A stretch of DNA of 64,000 bases from contig NZ_BDDQ01000002.1 in NCBI RefSeq assembly GCF_002003465.1, positions 62,001 to 126,000 of the forward strand. The letters are read 5' to 3'. A program made the translations under genes and the position numbers. Below the pieces are notes generated by a model. The model made no database searches. It had not been told where the DNA came from and was given only the letters and a program-made list of their open reading frames with translations. Position 1 is the stretch's first letter, and each line of letters begins with the position of its first letter. Source of the stretch: Caenibacillus caldisaponilyticus. GTDB lineage: Bacteria > Bacillota > Bacilli > Bacillales > Sporolactobacillaceae. Of the stretch, positions 28,138 to 36,893 are shown one piece after another.

Positions 28138-29183
28138 TTAAATACCTCCGAAAATTCAACCTTTGCCCTTTCATAATCCCCCAATTGGCCAATATCGATC
28201 CAATATTCTTTTATTGGATAAACGTTCGTCGTTTGCTGATGGCTGATTAAGGAAGTGAACAATGCGGGCATGTCGTAATATGTATTTTTGGGTACATATT
28301 GAATAACGCCGGGATCTAAAACATAGATACCCGCATTGACAAAAAAGCGCTGCTTCGGCTTTTCTATGATGTTTGTAAGTTTATATCCTTCGGTCTCTAT
28401 GACACCGTATGGGATTTGTACCTCGTATTCTCGAACGCTTAAGGTCGCGATCCCTTTAGAGTCCTCGTGGAATTCTAATAATTTTCTAAAATTAATTTTA
28501 GTTAATATATCCCCGTTCATGACAATGAAAGGCATTTCTGGCGGTTCCGGAAGAAGCGATAAAGCCCCCGCAGTCCCCAGTCTTTTTTCTTCAATGATAT
28601 AATCGATTGAAATTCCCCATTTCGCACCATCACCAAAGTAATCCATAATCATATCTTTTTTATAATTAACAGATAAGAGAAAACGATAAAATCCTTGTTC
28701 GATAAAATTTTCAATAATCGTCTCTAATATGGGTTTTGAACCGACTTTCAACATGGGCTTTGGGACATCATTGGTCAATGGTTGGAGCCTTGTCCCTAAT
28801 CCCCCGGCCATGAGTATGACTAAATTGTCTTTTTGTTTAAGGTTCAACAAATCATCGGCAAAGTAAATATTAACAACCCGTTTTTTATGGTCCACAACCG
28901 GTATCTGGCGTAAACGTTTTTTATGAAAGATCGACATGATTTTGTATTCAGAATCATCTGTCGTGACATAGACCGGATTTCTGTTCATAATCCTTTCAAC
29001 AACATCATCGATTGCGATGCCCGACAGAATACCGCGACGAATATCTCCGTCGGTCACCGTTCCCAAAATCTGTGATCGATCATTGACAACGACGGCAAAT
29101 TGGCTCGCTGTATCATTAATAAGCTTCATGGTTTCAAAAATTGTTTGATCCGGTTTGATAAGTAGGCTTAACCATTTTTCCAT
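28134..29183 (-). CDS. ptmE: CBS-domain sugar-phosphate nucleotidyltransferase (PtmE type)
   Basis: A 349-residue protein with a pair of CBS domains (about residues 5-120) fused to a nucleotidyltransferase domain starting ILMAGGLGTRLQPLTNDVPKPML (GGLGTRL near 128). In Campylobacter PtmE has this architecture and makes GDP-glucosamine for legionaminic acid, so the GDP-linked route is likely. The ATG at 29183 follows GGAGATGAG; longer readings overlap legH. It lies between legH and legF on the same strand, with overlaps or gaps under 5 bases. Confidence 0.83.
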   Translation of the reverse strand: MEKWLSLLIKPDQTIFETMKLINDTASQFAVVVNDRSQILGTVTDGDIRRGILSGIAIDDVVERIMNRNPVYVTTDDSEYKIMSIFHKKRLRQIPVVDHKKRVVNIYFADDLLNLKQKDNLVILMAGGLGTRLQPLTNDVPKPMLKVGSKPILETIIENFIEQGFYRFLLSVNYKKDMIMDYFGDGAKWGISIDYIIEEKRLGTAGALSLLPEPPEMPFIVMNGDILTKINFRKLLEFHEDSKGIATLSVREYEVQIPYGVIETEGYKLTNIIEKPKQRFFVNAGIYVLDPGVIQYVPKNTYYDMPALFTSLISHQQTTNVYPIKEYWIDIGQLGDYERAKVEFSEVFK

Positions 29184-29185
29184 GT

Positions 29186-29818
29186 TTATCTCATCTCCCT
29201 TGCCGGGACTCCAAACGCTTTTTTGTTGTCGCCAATATCCCGAATCACCAGTGCCCCCGCTCCAATTAAGCAATGATTTCCAATACGAATGTTTTGGATG
29301 ACGGTGGCACCCGTCCCTACATGCGTTTCATCGCCAATCCAAACAGATCCCGACAGCGTCACGCCCGGCGCAAGATGGACGTGGTTACCGATTTTACAAT
29401 CATGATCAATAGACGCCTTTGTATTTACAATGGTATTTTCACCAATGAGACAACTGGCCTGCACAACCGCACCTGCCATAATTTGTGCGCCTTCTTTTAA
29501 CTTGGCGTTTGGTGAAATCACTGCGGAGGGATGAACAACGGTTAAAAAGGAATAACCTTTTGATTTAAAAAAATTAAATATTCTTTTTCTTGTATTTGTG
29601 TTTGTGACGGAGCCAATGGCATTGACTAATTGGATGTCCTCAGGATTAAACTTGTGGACGACGTCATGATCATCGCCAATATAGGGAAGCTGATAGGGAT
29701 TGTTTTCCTCAGCCGGTGCTGAATATCCCACAATGTCTTTTTTCTGCAAAAGCAGCAAATCGATTAACACCTTGGCATGTCCGCCATTTCCTAAAATAAC
29801 AACCGGTTTGGAACACAT
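29186..29818 (-). CDS. legH: sugar O/N-acyltransferase (LegH/PglD/NeuD family)
   Basis: A 210-residue acetyltransferase. Residues 1-75 form the Rossmann-like N-terminal domain (VVILGNGGHAKVLIDLL); residues about 90-200 are hexapeptide repeats of a left-handed beta helix (SLIG, TKAS, GNHVHLAPG, GNHCLIGAGALV), which bind acetyl-CoA as trimers. In the legionaminate route LegH acetylates the 4-amino group made by LegC. It overlaps the 3' end of legI by 28 bases. Confidence 0.83.
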   Translation of the reverse strand: MCSKPVVILGNGGHAKVLIDLLLLQKKDIVGYSAPAEENNPYQLPYIGDDHDVVHKFNPEDIQLVNAIGSVTNTNTRKRIFNFFKSKGYSFLTVVHPSAVISPNAKLKEGAQIMAGAVVQASCLIGENTIVNTKASIDHDCKIGNHVHLAPGVTLSGSVWIGDETHVGTGATVIQNIRIGNHCLIGAGALVIRDIGDNKKAFGVPAREMR

Positions 29819-30888
29819 TGGTTAATAACCTCATCTTCTTCATAGTCTTTATCAGCAGGCGTACCGATAAGATCCCAAAAATAATAGGGCTCGATGCCAG
29901 ATCCCGGCCGTTTGACGGTTAGATTATCAAGGGTAAATCGCTCACCTTTTTTAATTGATTTTGCCGCAACTAAACTTTTCCTTGTTACGGCTTTGTTTTT
30001 CAGCTCTCGTTCCGTCGGTGTTTTGCTTTTTTTACCAAGGGCTTTTTCAACGATGCGGATCGATTGGATCATATCCTTTAATTCTTCAGGCTCTAACGAT
30101 GCTCGGTGATCAGGTCCCGGCAATGTCTTATCGAGCGTAAAATGCTTTTCAATGATCTCAGCGCCTTTGGCCACCGCGGCAATCGGTACAACAATTCCTT
30201 CAGTATGGTCCGACAATCCAATGGGAAGATGAAACTCTTCTTTTAAATCATCCATGGCGTTCAAATTGACTTCTTCATAGGGGGTTGGATATTCGGTCGT
30301 ACAATGTAAAAGGCTTACTTTTTCTTTCAACAACATGTTGGCTTCCTTTGTTTGGTAAAAACGTTTGACTTTATCAAAGGATACATCGCTTTTCTTAGCA
30401 AAGCCATAAGCTAAAAACGCCAATGCGAGATGTATTTCTTCCTTAGTGGCCATCCCCGTCGATAAAATTACCTTCACACCATACGAACCGATTTTATGTA
30501 AATATGGGGCGTTTGTAATTTCCCCAGATGGTATTTTTATCGTCTTTAATTGCATTTCTTGAATTAAAAAATCTACACTTTCAAAATCGAAAGGTGTAGA
30601 TAAAAACACAATGCCTTTGTTATCGCAATATTGCTTGAGCTTTTTAAAGTCTGCATAACTTAACTCTAACTTTTTCAGCATTTCATATTGGGATGAGGAA
30701 TTTCCCATATTCCTTATTTGATATTCGGCCTGCTGAGCCGACTTTGTAACCAAATTTTCGGCTTTAAATGTTTGAAACTTAATCGCATCAGCCCCCGCCT
30801 CGACTGCTGCATCCACTAATTGACGGGCCAAGTCTAATGAACCGTTGTGATTTACGCCGGCTTCCGCAATGATAAAAGAATTATTCAT
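29791..30888 (-). CDS. legI: N-acetylneuraminate-family (legionaminic acid) synthase
   Basis: A 365-residue synthase that condenses a six-carbon aminosugar with phosphoenolpyruvate to make the nine-carbon acid. The TIM-barrel begins IIAEAGVNHNGSLDLA, with KFQTFKAENL near 38, LSTGMA near 145, LLHCTTEYPTPYEEVNL near 195 and GLSDHT near 225; the last ~60 residues form the SAF (antifreeze-like) domain that closes the neighbouring active site. The ATG at 30888 shares ATGA with the legG stop. NeuB, PseI and LegI are close relatives; the operon context decides. Confidence 0.88.
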   Translation of the reverse strand: MNNSFIIAEAGVNHNGSLDLARQLVDAAVEAGADAIKFQTFKAENLVTKSAQQAEYQIRNMGNSSSQYEMLKKLELSYADFKKLKQYCDNKGIVFLSTPFDFESVDFLIQEMQLKTIKIPSGEITNAPYLHKIGSYGVKVILSTGMATKEEIHLALAFLAYGFAKKSDVSFDKVKRFYQTKEANMLLKEKVSLLHCTTEYPTPYEEVNLNAMDDLKEEFHLPIGLSDHTEGIVVPIAAVAKGAEIIEKHFTLDKTLPGPDHRASLEPEELKDMIQSIRIVEKALGKKSKTPTERELKNKAVTRKSLVAAKSIKKGERFTLDNLTVKRPGSGIEPYYFWDLIGTPADKDYEEDEVINQCVPNRLLF

Positions 30889-32042
30889 ACCCACTCTCCA
30901 TCATAAAATTCTTTAGGTTCAATTGGTAAACTTGTATATTTTAATATATTTGTTATTTTTTTAGATGACTGCCCATTCCCGAAAATCTCGTATTCAATCT
31001 CTGGTTTAAATTCATAATGCAAAGCTTGATTAATCGCTTCTTTGATTTCTTCAACGCTTGGTGCACAATCAAATACAGAAGGTGGTCTCATTCTCCCTTT
31101 TTGCCTCATCCCAATATTGACCGTAGGAGTTTTCAAATACGGGGCTTCAATAATACCGCTCGAAGAATTTCCAATGACGACATTGGCATACTTAAGTAAA
31201 CTTAAATATCGCAATTGACCTAAAGAAGCGAAAATCTTTCGTTTATTTGGTTGTTCGCCGACAAATGCATTAAATCGTTCATTGATCTTTCTACCCTGCT
31301 CGTCCGCATTGGCTTTCGTAAAAATGATCGTGGCTTGATTAAACCACCTTAATGCTTCGAGGATTTCTTCCGTTCCTTCTATCGGATTGTGAGACCATGT
31401 CGTCGGGTGATGCGTTACTAACAGAAGCGGTTCTTCCAATTTAATGCCTAATGACCGCTCCAATTGTTTTTTTGTTAACAACTGCAATTTCATAATATTT
31501 TCCACGCCGAGGGCCCCAACGTTATATACACGGCTAGGATGTTCACCTAATTGAATAACCCTTTTTCTATAAACTTCCGTAGCCACAAAATGTAACTGAC
31601 TCATTTTAGTTATCGAATGTCTTATGGCATCATCATACGCGCCATAAGTTATCTCTCCGCCATGAATATGGGCAATAGGAATTTTGGCGATCAGCGCCGC
31701 TTGAGCGGCTGCTAATATTTCAAACCGGTCTCCCAATAAAACTAATATATCGGGCTTTAGGCGATCGAGTGCATCGGCAAAACCAATAGTCCCTAAACCC
31801 AACGATTTTGTAATTCCGACTGGTGTATCACTAGATAACAGCATTTCAACTTTTGCGTTAATAACAAAACCGTCTTCCTCGATTTGCTTGTATGTGAACC
31901 CAAACTCCGGCGACAAATGCATGCCCGTCGCAATAATCTGCAGTTCCAAATCGGGGTCGGACTGTATTTCTTTCATCAACCAATATAAAAGACCATATTC
32001 CGCTCTGGAGCCTGTGACAACACATATTTTCCTTTTATCCAT
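30885..32042 (-). CDS. legG: hydrolysing NDP-GlcNAc 2-epimerase (LegG/NeuC family)
   Basis: A 385-residue hydrolysing 2-epimerase. The glycosyltransferase-B-like fold starts ICVVTGSRAEYGLLYWLM; GDRFEIL near 105, HIHGGEITYGAYDDAIRHSITKM near 125-147 and GNSSSGIIEAP near 290 are the conserved catalytic and nucleotide-binding blocks. It releases the nucleotide and inverts C2 to give the manno-configured sugar used by LegI. The ATG at 32042 follows AGGTGA and overlaps legC by eight bases. Confidence 0.88.
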   Translation of the reverse strand: MDKRKICVVTGSRAEYGLLYWLMKEIQSDPDLELQIIATGMHLSPEFGFTYKQIEEDGFVINAKVEMLLSSDTPVGITKSLGLGTIGFADALDRLKPDILVLLGDRFEILAAAQAALIAKIPIAHIHGGEITYGAYDDAIRHSITKMSQLHFVATEVYRKRVIQLGEHPSRVYNVGALGVENIMKLQLLTKKQLERSLGIKLEEPLLLVTHHPTTWSHNPIEGTEEILEALRWFNQATIIFTKANADEQGRKINERFNAFVGEQPNKRKIFASLGQLRYLSLLKYANVVIGNSSSGIIEAPYLKTPTVNIGMRQKGRMRPPSVFDCAPSVEEIKEAINQALHYEFKPEIEYEIFGNGQSSKKITNILKYTSLPIEPKEFYDGEWV

Positions 32043-33207
32043 CGATATCTTCACCTAAGTAGGAACTGCTAGGAACATTCACAATTTGATGCTGTAATTT
32101 TTCCGTAACCGATAAATCCGCTTTAGGATAATGCTTAAAAGGATCCAAGAGATGGAGCGGCTTCCAAATCGGTCTGGACATCACGTGATAATCATTTAAT
32201 GTCTGCAAAACTTCATCAATGCTGTACTTTTTATCATCAAAAATCAACGTCTGTAACCAGTAATTGCTTTTTGCATAATGAGGTTCTTTAAATAATTTAA
32301 TGCCCTCATAATCCGCAATGAGTCGCTCATATTTATGAACAAGTCGACGCTTTTTATCAATAAAATCATCTAAATGTTCAAGTTGCGCGCATCCCAGTGC
32401 CGCGTTTAGATTGGGCATCCGGTAGTTATAACCAACCTGATCGTGCTCATATTTCCAAGGGTGGGGAAGCTTAGCGGTGGTGGTCAGATGTTTGGCATAA
32501 TCGGCTAACTTTTCATCATTGGTCAAAACAGCGCCTCCGCCGCCGGTTGTGACGATTTTATTCCCGTTGAAACTCATGGCAGAAGCTTTTCCGAAATTCC
32601 CCGTATGAATCCCTTTATAATAGGAACCCAGCGATTCTGCGGCATCTTCAACCATGATCAAATGCCATCGTTCACACAAATCTAACAAGGGATCTAAATC
32701 AACGGGATGGCCAAATGTATGCATCGGAACTATTGCCCGTATGATCCTGCCGGTTTTTTTATTGAAACAAACATCCTGCTTTACTACCGCGATATCTTTT
32801 AAATAATTTTCAAGTGTAAATGGATTAATGCCCAACGTTGTATCTGAAACATCCACAAAGTGCGGGACAGCTCCGCAATAAACAACCGCATTTGCCGTGG
32901 CGACAAAAGTTAAGGATGGAATCAACACTTCATCATTGGGCTTAACTCCAACAATCTTTAATGCGATATGAAGCGCCGCAGTTCCGTTGACCACAGCCAC
33001 AGCTCTTTTTACTCCGGTGAACTCGGCCAACATCCGTTCAAATTGATCGACATATCTCCCAACAGACGAAACCCATCCCGTCTTTATACAATCCAATACA
33101 TATTTTTCTTCATTTCCGATAAAAGTCGGTTCATGCAGCGGCAAAATATCTTTGTCTGGATAAATGTTTTTAATTTTTTTTGCCAAATCGATTAAAACAT
33201 CATTCAT
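32035..33207 (-). CDS. legC: LegC-family PLP-dependent aminotransferase
   Basis: A 390-residue DegT/DnrJ/EryC1-fold enzyme that adds the 4-amino group to the 4-keto sugar made by LegB. PLP-site marks: NGTAALHIALKI (about 74-85), VEDAAESLGS (186-195) and the Schiff-base lysine in FNGNK (Lys 217). The N-terminal leader before GNEEKYV is longer than in many sugar aminotransferases, as is usual for LegC. The ATG overlaps the legB stop (ATGA). Confidence 0.9.
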   Translation of the reverse strand: MNDVLIDLAKKIKNIYPDKDILPLHEPTFIGNEEKYVLDCIKTGWVSSVGRYVDQFERMLAEFTGVKRAVAVVNGTAALHIALKIVGVKPNDEVLIPSLTFVATANAVVYCGAVPHFVDVSDTTLGINPFTLENYLKDIAVVKQDVCFNKKTGRIIRAIVPMHTFGHPVDLDPLLDLCERWHLIMVEDAAESLGSYYKGIHTGNFGKASAMSFNGNKIVTTGGGGAVLTNDEKLADYAKHLTTTAKLPHPWKYEHDQVGYNYRMPNLNAALGCAQLEHLDDFIDKKRRLVHKYERLIADYEGIKLFKEPHYAKSNYWLQTLIFDDKKYSIDEVLQTLNDYHVMSRPIWKPLHLLDPFKHYPKADLSVTEKLQHQIVNVPSSSYLGEDIDG

Positions 33208-34214
33208 ATATTGTAAACATCTGCCTTGTATCGGGATAAATTCTTTTCATCTGTAAACCATTCTATGGTTTTTCTTAAACCTTTTTTAAACCCTTCTTTA
33301 CCGGCGTATTTCGGCATCCACCCCAACAGCTGTTTGGCCTTTTGATTGTCCGCCCACAATCTCTCGACTTCACTTTTTTCCGGGCGAATCCGCGCATTGT
33401 CCGTTTCAATTTCAATATCTACGCCCATGATCTCAGCAATATAATGCGCCGTTTCACCAATGGATACTTCAAAGTTACTGCCGATATTGATCACCTCACC
33501 GATTGAACGATCACTGTTCATGACAGATATAAATCCTTCTACCGTATCTTCTATATAATTAAAATCACGCGTGGGGTGAAGCGAACCCAGTTTGATTTTT
33601 CGCATGCCTGATGCCAGCTGGGTAATAATCGTCGGAATAACAGCCCTTGCTGATTGCCTCGGCCCATATGTGTTGAAAGGACGGATAATCGCAACGGGAG
33701 TCTCAAATGAATAATAAAAAGACATGGCCAACTGATCGGCCCCGATTTTGGACGCGGAGTAAGGAGATTGCCCCTGAAGCGGGTGGGCTTCATCAATAGG
33801 GACATACCGTGCAGTTCCATAGACCTCACTTGTAGACGTATGAACCACCTTTTGAACATCCAATTCCCGGGCTGCTTGAAGAATGTTTAATGTGCCCTTG
33901 ATATTTGTATCAACATAGGTGTCAGGCGAATGATAGGAATAGGGGATCGCGATGAGTGAAGCGAGGTGCAAAACGGCATCACAACCCGTCATGGCTTTTT
34001 TAACACCATGTGGATCCCGTATATCCCCCGAAAACACTTCTATCTCATCACGGATTTCCTTTGGCGATTCATCCAACCATCCCCAGGAATTAAAGGAATT
34101 ATAATAAACGAAAGCGCGGACATTATACCCCCGTCTAACCAGCGTTTCTGTAAGGTGTGAACCGATAAACCCGTCGGCGCCCGTTACTAATATTTTTTTA
34201 TCTGTTAGATCCAT
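33204..34214 (-). CDS. legB: NAD-dependent 4,6-dehydratase LegB
   Basis: A 336-residue extended short-chain dehydrogenase/reductase that starts the pathway by turning NDP-GlcNAc into the 6-deoxy-4-keto sugar. NAD-binding GADGFIGSHL near residues 9-18, catalytic SPYSASK (Tyr/Lys pair near 150), and RPFNTYGPRQ typical of nucleotide-sugar dehydratases. The ATG at 34214 follows AAGGTGA; longer readings overlap the maf gene and lack a ribosome site. First of the seven tightly packed leg genes. Confidence 0.9.
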   Translation of the reverse strand: MDLTDKKILVTGADGFIGSHLTETLVRRGYNVRAFVYYNSFNSWGWLDESPKEIRDEIEVFSGDIRDPHGVKKAMTGCDAVLHLASLIAIPYSYHSPDTYVDTNIKGTLNILQAARELDVQKVVHTSTSEVYGTARYVPIDEAHPLQGQSPYSASKIGADQLAMSFYYSFETPVAIIRPFNTYGPRQSARAVIPTIITQLASGMRKIKLGSLHPTRDFNYIEDTVEGFISVMNSDRSIGEVINIGSNFEVSIGETAHYIAEIMGVDIEIETDNARIRPEKSEVERLWADNQKAKQLLGWMPKYAGKEGFKKGLRKTIEWFTDEKNLSRYKADVYNI

Positions 34215-34245
34215 TCCGATCACCTTGATGATATAATGAACTCTT

Positions 34246-36099
34246 TTAATCAATTCCGTTGATTTTTTTCTTTAACTCGCAATAGGCAGGATATATGAGA
34301 GAATGATTTCGATTGCATTCGAGCAAGAAATTGCGATACGCCTGAACCACTTTCAAACCTTTTTCAGAAATATTTTTATGAAAACGATATCTTTGAACAC
34401 TCTTCAATTGTAACTCCAATTGAACGCGCCCCATTGGCTTTATAAAAACGCGGAAGTATGGATTTTCATGCAGTTTTTTGAACGAGTCATCCAATTTTGC
34501 GAAAAGGCGTTCCAACTCCGAATCACGGCCTGACATGGCGCACGCCTCTATGTCATTTAAGATGGCCATCAATTTATGGCATGCCGTTTGAAAATTATTT
34601 AGCGCTTGAGCCATTTCGCTTTGGCGTTGCCGAACCACGTTTATGTCATAATGATTGGTCGTTTTAAACCAACCGTTTTGAACAACGGGCGTTTTCAGTA
34701 TCTCGGCAATAACGTTTGACAAAGGTCTAAATTGTGTCCCTTCGATTTTTGCGCCACCAACAGTTGTGTTAATCACCTTCGTGTTTTTATTATGCAAAAT
34801 ATACATTTCCATTTGTTTGCGCATTTGAATAAATAATTCATTGGTGTACACTTGTTTACCATCCGTGCTTTCCACCGTGATCTCCGTTTTGTCTATTTTC
34901 GTCGCTTGGTAAGAAAGTTTCCCCGTTTTACTGCCATCCGCATAATTCTCGCCACTTTTATAAGCGAGGTTTTGACCGACGAGAATAATTGGATTAAAGC
35001 CTAGCAGGAACAAAACCTGCAAGGTGATCACGGCTATGGAAGGGGCATCGTTTACTTTTAAATATTGAGTAGATTTTTCCAAATAATAGGAGGAAACGCT
35101 ATCTTGCGTGGTCAGCATATGCAATTTAATGCCTTTGTACTTTTGCAAAGTCTCGAAGCCAACGCTGCTTCCGAAAACCAGCGGAATTTGCCTAGTCATT
35201 TCCTCCGGAATTTCTTCAAAAATATATTGGTTTTTCTCCGAAGGATCATATGAAAAAGTCGCATGGGGAAATATGCCGTTTTTTAATAGGGCGTTAATCG
35301 CCGAACCGACCGAAAAAATATAGGCCAATCCGTTTTCTTTTATATAACGCAGGTTTTCCAATTCCTCATTCAGCGAAGGACCGGCGGAGACGATAATCGC
35401 CGGTTTGTCTTTAAAAATATCTTTATCAACATCATGCAATATATTTGGCGTTTTCAGCACTTCGGGGAAATTCATAACGCTGTTAAACGTCCAACGCTTC
35501 TCGAAAGCCAAATCCGTATGTAAAGCCGATCTTTGACTTCTAACGTGTTCTTTAAAATCATTGATAAAGCCTTTATAAAGTTCCGGATAAAGCCGTTCAT
35601 AGCTGGGCAAAACAACTAATAAAATATTGCCGTTCAGTTGCCCGGCAAACCGATTTAAAAAGTTCAGCCGCTCACCCACACTTGTTTCGACAAACAGATT
35701 TTTTAAACGCCGCAGCGGCAGATCGTCTAATTTTTTATGGCACATATAATGATAAAAGTTTGCGGGTACCGGTTCATATAAGGTAAAGTCGATATCCGGG
35801 TGTTTTCCCAAAAACGCCTCAACGTGATACCCCAATCCCAAACCGTAAAAAAAGACGTGATCATATTGGGAAACGTCATCTTCATATTTCCCAACGATTT
35901 GCTCGGCTTCTTGTTCAGGATTGTATTTGCTATGTAAATAATAAAATTTCCCGTTCGATTCCACCTGTAAAGTCGGTGAACCGGATTTCGCATTCACGAC
36001 TTGGACCGGTTCCTTTTGCAAATTGGATTCGTTTTGACGGAAATATTCCCGCACCGAACGATAGTTTTTCCGCAGAAAATTGATATTATCAATTAACAT
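34246..36099 (-). CDS. maf: Maf-family flagellin glycosyltransferase
   Basis: A 617-residue motility-associated factor. The central MAF/DUF115 domain carries KPAIIVSAGPSLNEELENL (SAGPSL near residue 237) and the downstream block LVGQNLAY; the N-terminal ~200 residues are variable with HVFFYGLGLGYH, and the C-terminal ~130 are helical. Maf proteins transfer pseudaminic or legionaminic acid to Ser/Thr of flagellin in the cytoplasm before export. It is encoded with the complete sugar pathway and one gene after hag, so flagellin is the likely acceptor. It overlaps the upstream unknown gene by 11 bases. Confidence 0.9.
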   Translation of the reverse strand: MLIDNINFLRKNYRSVREYFRQNESNLQKEPVQVVNAKSGSPTLQVESNGKFYYLHSKYNPEQEAEQIVGKYEDDVSQYDHVFFYGLGLGYHVEAFLGKHPDIDFTLYEPVPANFYHYMCHKKLDDLPLRRLKNLFVETSVGERLNFLNRFAGQLNGNILLVVLPSYERLYPELYKGFINDFKEHVRSQRSALHTDLAFEKRWTFNSVMNFPEVLKTPNILHDVDKDIFKDKPAIIVSAGPSLNEELENLRYIKENGLAYIFSVGSAINALLKNGIFPHATFSYDPSEKNQYIFEEIPEEMTRQIPLVFGSSVGFETLQKYKGIKLHMLTTQDSVSSYYLEKSTQYLKVNDAPSIAVITLQVLFLLGFNPIILVGQNLAYKSGENYADGSKTGKLSYQATKIDKTEITVESTDGKQVYTNELFIQMRKQMEMYILHNKNTKVINTTVGGAKIEGTQFRPLSNVIAEILKTPVVQNGWFKTTNHYDINVVRQRQSEMAQALNNFQTACHKLMAILNDIEACAMSGRDSELERLFAKLDDSFKKLHENPYFRVFIKPMGRVQLELQLKSVQRYRFHKNISEKGLKVVQAYRNFLLECNRNHSLIYPAYCELKKKINGID

Positions 36100-36697
36100 T
36101 CGGACGCTTCCCCTCTTGATCGATTGTCTCTGATGCCGCCGTTTTTAATGATTCCATAATCGGATAGATTTCATATTGCAAAATATCGGCGAGAAGAATA
36201 ATATCTCCGCTTTGCAGAGCGTTCTCAAGTTCCGGCAACGTATTTTGAATATCGGCGACAGCCAACACATATTGGTCCCAATTAGAAGGTCTATACGTAA
36301 GTCGATCAACGGAAGTAACCAGCGCTTGGATCCATTCAATGCCCTCCAACCATTGATTAAATTTCGCCCAAGATTCTTCCGCAGGGCCCGTATAAAACTC
36401 ATTAATCAGCGCTTTCATCTCAGGCAAAGCGCGGTTTAAATATTCTTCCAACGAATAAAGGGATTCCAATACATGTTGCTTGACAGGTTGAAAAACCGCT
36501 TCCACTGAGCCGATTTTGCCAATACGATCCGACAGATAGGTTTCAAAATCATCATAAACGGCGACGCCGTCCACGATCAGATGGCTGAAAACGTCATCGG
36601 TCATTTGTACTTCTTCTTCTATTTTTTTTATGATGGAAAGGATGTCTTTTTTTTCATCCTTAAACTGGTAACACTTTTTTTTAATAACTAACTGCAC
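36089..36697 (-). CDS. unknown protein coupled to Maf
   Basis: A 202-residue acidic soluble protein of unrecognised family. The N-terminal ~85 residues look alpha/beta (short strands with IVDGVAVYDDFETYL); the rest is helical with tryptophans (WAKFNQWLEGIEWIQ). The GTG at 36697 is chosen because GGGAGGA lies seven bases upstream; the ATG at 36733 would fall at or before the predicted transcript start. It is the first gene after a sigma-D-like promoter and overlaps maf, so it is probably a partner or regulator of flagellin glycosylation. Confidence 0.7.
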   Translation of the reverse strand: MQLVIKKKCYQFKDEKKDILSIIKKIEEEVQMTDDVFSHLIVDGVAVYDDFETYLSDRIGKIGSVEAVFQPVKQHVLESLYSLEEYLNRALPEMKALINEFYTGPAEESWAKFNQWLEGIEWIQALVTSVDRLTYRPSNWDQYVLAVADIQNTLPELENALQSGDIILLADILQYEIYPIMESLKTAASETIDQEGKRPNVN

Positions 36698-36742
36698 GCG
36701 AACATCCTCCCTCAACGGATTCGCTATACCCATCTAGTATAA

Positions 36743-36769
36743 TTATCGACAAAAAAAGACGTGTTGTTA
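36743..36769 (-). promoter_or_regulatory. candidate sigma-D promoter of the glycosylation operon
   Basis: Minus strand: TAAC (36766-36769), 15-base spacer, GTCGATAA (36743-36750), one mismatch in -35 and two in -10 relative to TAAA/GCCGATAT. The predicted start lies about 40 bases before the GTG at 36697. The hag terminator is 75-120 bases further downstream-of-hag, so the block is plausibly an independent transcript. Confidence 0.6.
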
Positions 36770-36844
36770 AGAGGAAGAGGCCATGCGTGCATCACTGTGA
36801 TGAGAAAATCGCTCTATGCAGCCGAAAAACTCCATAAATTGAGC

Positions 36845-36887
36845 GAATTAAGAAAGGACGGCCGTCTTAAATAACAGCCGTCCTTTA
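36845..36887 (-). terminator. hag terminator
   Basis: Minus strand: perfect 10-base stem AAAGGACGGC/GCCGTCCTTT (36853-36862 with 36877-36886) starting seven bases after the hag stop, followed by CTTAATT. The T tract is modest, but stem length and position are convincing. Confidence 0.75.
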
Positions 36888-36893
36888 AATGTA

